Source of the DNA: Neocallimastix lanati (nom. inval.)
Lineage: Eukaryota > Neocallimastigomycota > Neocallimastigomycetes > Neocallimastigales > Neocallimastigaceae
DNA length: 64,000 nucleotides
Direction of reading: 5' to 3'
Assembly (NCBI GenBank): GCA_016946835.1
Contig: JACVTC010000129.1
Location: forward strand, 372,501 to 436,500
Shown: one piece after another, positions 62,649 to 64,000 of the stretch
How positions within the stretch are numbered: position 1 is the stretch's first letter
Layout: every line of letters starts with the position of its first letter
The notes under the pieces: generated by a model
Told to the model about the DNA's origin: nothing
The model's input: the letters and a program-made list of their open reading frames with translations, nothing else
Databases searched by the model: none
Translations under genes and position numbers: made by a program

Positions 62649-63284
62649 TTATTACAATTATTATTAAAATTAATTAATAAAAAAAATTTTTTTTGGCCCA
62701 TTCAATTCCAAAACTATAATATATATATATATATAGAATTATTTTATAGTATATAAAAATAAAATTTATTAATATATATATAATTACTATCTGCAATAAC
62801 TTAATATCCTTCTAGATGTATAATAATAATTATAACATATTGATTTATTTAAACGTAAAATAATATATTATTATTATTATTATTTTTTTTTTATTAAAAA
62901 ATAGACGATTAGTTTTTTTTTTCTCCTTTCTATATTACTTTTAAAATATATGAATTTATTCATTATATAAGCATTTAATTTATAAATAAAGATTCTAATC
63001 CTATTTACTATTTTTACTATTTTGTCTTTTTTTTTTCTATTTTTCTATTCTTTTAATTTTATGATTTTATGATTTTATGATTTTATGATTTTTCTGTTGA
63101 TACTATTGAAAAAAAAAAATCATTTATTTTTAATTTACCATTTATAATGCTTGGTGTAACAAGAAATTTCATTTATAATCTATCAAAATATTTATTCTTT
63201 TTTTTTTTTATATATATTTTTTCTTTTCTATTTCTCCTAATAACTCATACTAATTTTTTATTTAAAATGTAACCAAAATTATAA
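62649..63284. other. AT-rich desert segment
   Basis: No gene. Contains ATGATTTT repeats at about 63060-63090 and AT dinucleotide runs. Confidence 0.6.
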
Positions 63285-63650
63285 GTAATTGAATAATAAA
63301 TAATAAATAATAATATGTGTATTTATTAATAAATAATAAATAATAAATAATAAATAATAAATAATAAATAATAAATAATAAATAATAAATAATAATATGT
63401 GTATTTATTAATAAATAATAAATAATAAATAATAAATAATAAATAATAATATGTGTATTTATTAATAAATAATAAATAATAAATAATAAATAATAAATAA
63501 TAAATAATAAATAATAAATAATAAATAATAAATAATAAATAATAAAATAATGAATAATAAATAATAAATAATAAATAATAAAATAATGAATAATAAATAA
63601 TAAATAATAAATAATAAAATAATGAATAATAATAAATAATAATTAATAAT
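63285..63650. repeat. (AATAAAT)n array with repeated TATGTGTATTTATTAAT insert
   Basis: AATAAAT heptamers are interrupted three times (about 63312, 63394 and 63449) by AATATGTGTATTTATTAAT. The right part carries AAAATAATGAAT variants. The insert shares GTATTTATTAATAAATAAT with the array at 12.5 kb. Confidence 0.85.
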
Positions 63651-64000
63651 GACTAACAATAAATAATAATAATGAATAGTATAATTATAGAAAATATAAA
63701 ATAAAAAAAAAAAAAAAAAGAATAAAGACAAATCAATAAGTAAATCCTATATATTAAGTGAATAAATAAATAAATAATAAATAAAACATCCATCCATTTT
63801 TTTTCTGTTTTATATATATGTATATTAACAAATCATAAATAAATACTTGTTAATTATTAGTAGACTATTTATTATTATTAAAATGGTTATGATGGTCTAT
63901 ATTTGGTTATGATTATTAGTATTGATGATCAATAGTCATATATTATAATATTTATAATTCATAATTCACCATCCATATAATCCATTTAATCATTAATAGT
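63651..64000. other. AT-rich window end
   Basis: No gene or notable motif seen beyond short AAAT repeats. Confidence 0.6.

Noticed and set aside
62374-62667. 97-codon plus-strand frame
   Set aside because: Mostly translation of the (ATTTT)n tract; only the first 30 codons are non-repetitive.

Overview
The window is extremely AT-rich eukaryotic nuclear DNA. It holds spliced genes with short AT-rich introns (GTAAGT, GTAATT, GTAAAA or GTAAAT donors; TAG or AAG acceptors), very long A/T homopolymers, and AT-only microsatellites hundreds of bases long. The PRPP synthetase carries the fungal-type insert. There is also a paxillin-like LIM protein, MULE transposase relics, a young Ty1/copia element and a bacterial-looking tocopherol-cyclase-like gene. 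Together these point to an early-diverging fungus, most likely an anaerobic gut fungus (Neocallimastigomycota). The organism is inferred from composition and gene content; no rRNA or tRNA marker was found.

Layout: 1-2.7 kb AT-rich spacer. 2.7-4.6 kb PRPP synthetase, four exons. 5.7-8.1 kb two decayed MULE transposase copies facing each other. 8.1-16.5 kb repeats: a TTA-based array with a 265-bp (ATA)n tract beyond it, then a GC-richer 360-bp non-coding island at 11.1-11.5 kb. 16.5-19.4 kb two-exon gene joining an arginine/acidic repeat region to LIM domains. 21.4-22.0 kb fragments of an unidentified gene. 22.8-24.1 kb ankyrin-repeat gene on the minus strand. 25.6-32.3 kb a graveyard of broken coding fragments, inverted repeats and poly-A-separated repeats. 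33.5-34.7 kb intact tocopherol-cyclase-like gene. 35.4-35.6 kb ankyrin relic. 36.27 kb near-perfect 44-bp palindrome. 37.5-43.9 kb complete copia element. 43.9-64 kb a 20-kb desert of AT repeats with scattered small complexity islands.

The genes do not form a pathway. PRPP synthetase is housekeeping nucleotide metabolism, the LIM protein is probably a cytoskeletal or signalling adaptor, the ankyrin protein belongs to a repeat-rich family, and the cyclase-like gene looks horizontally acquired. The copia element is the freshest feature: its two 320-bp LTRs are identical on direct reading, a 5-bp target duplication flanks it, it has one uninterrupted 1,879-residue gag-pol frame, and its primer-binding site appears to match the anticodon half of tRNA-Lys(CUU) rather than a tRNA 3' end. 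No CRISPR array, prokaryotic operon or confirmed RNA gene was seen.
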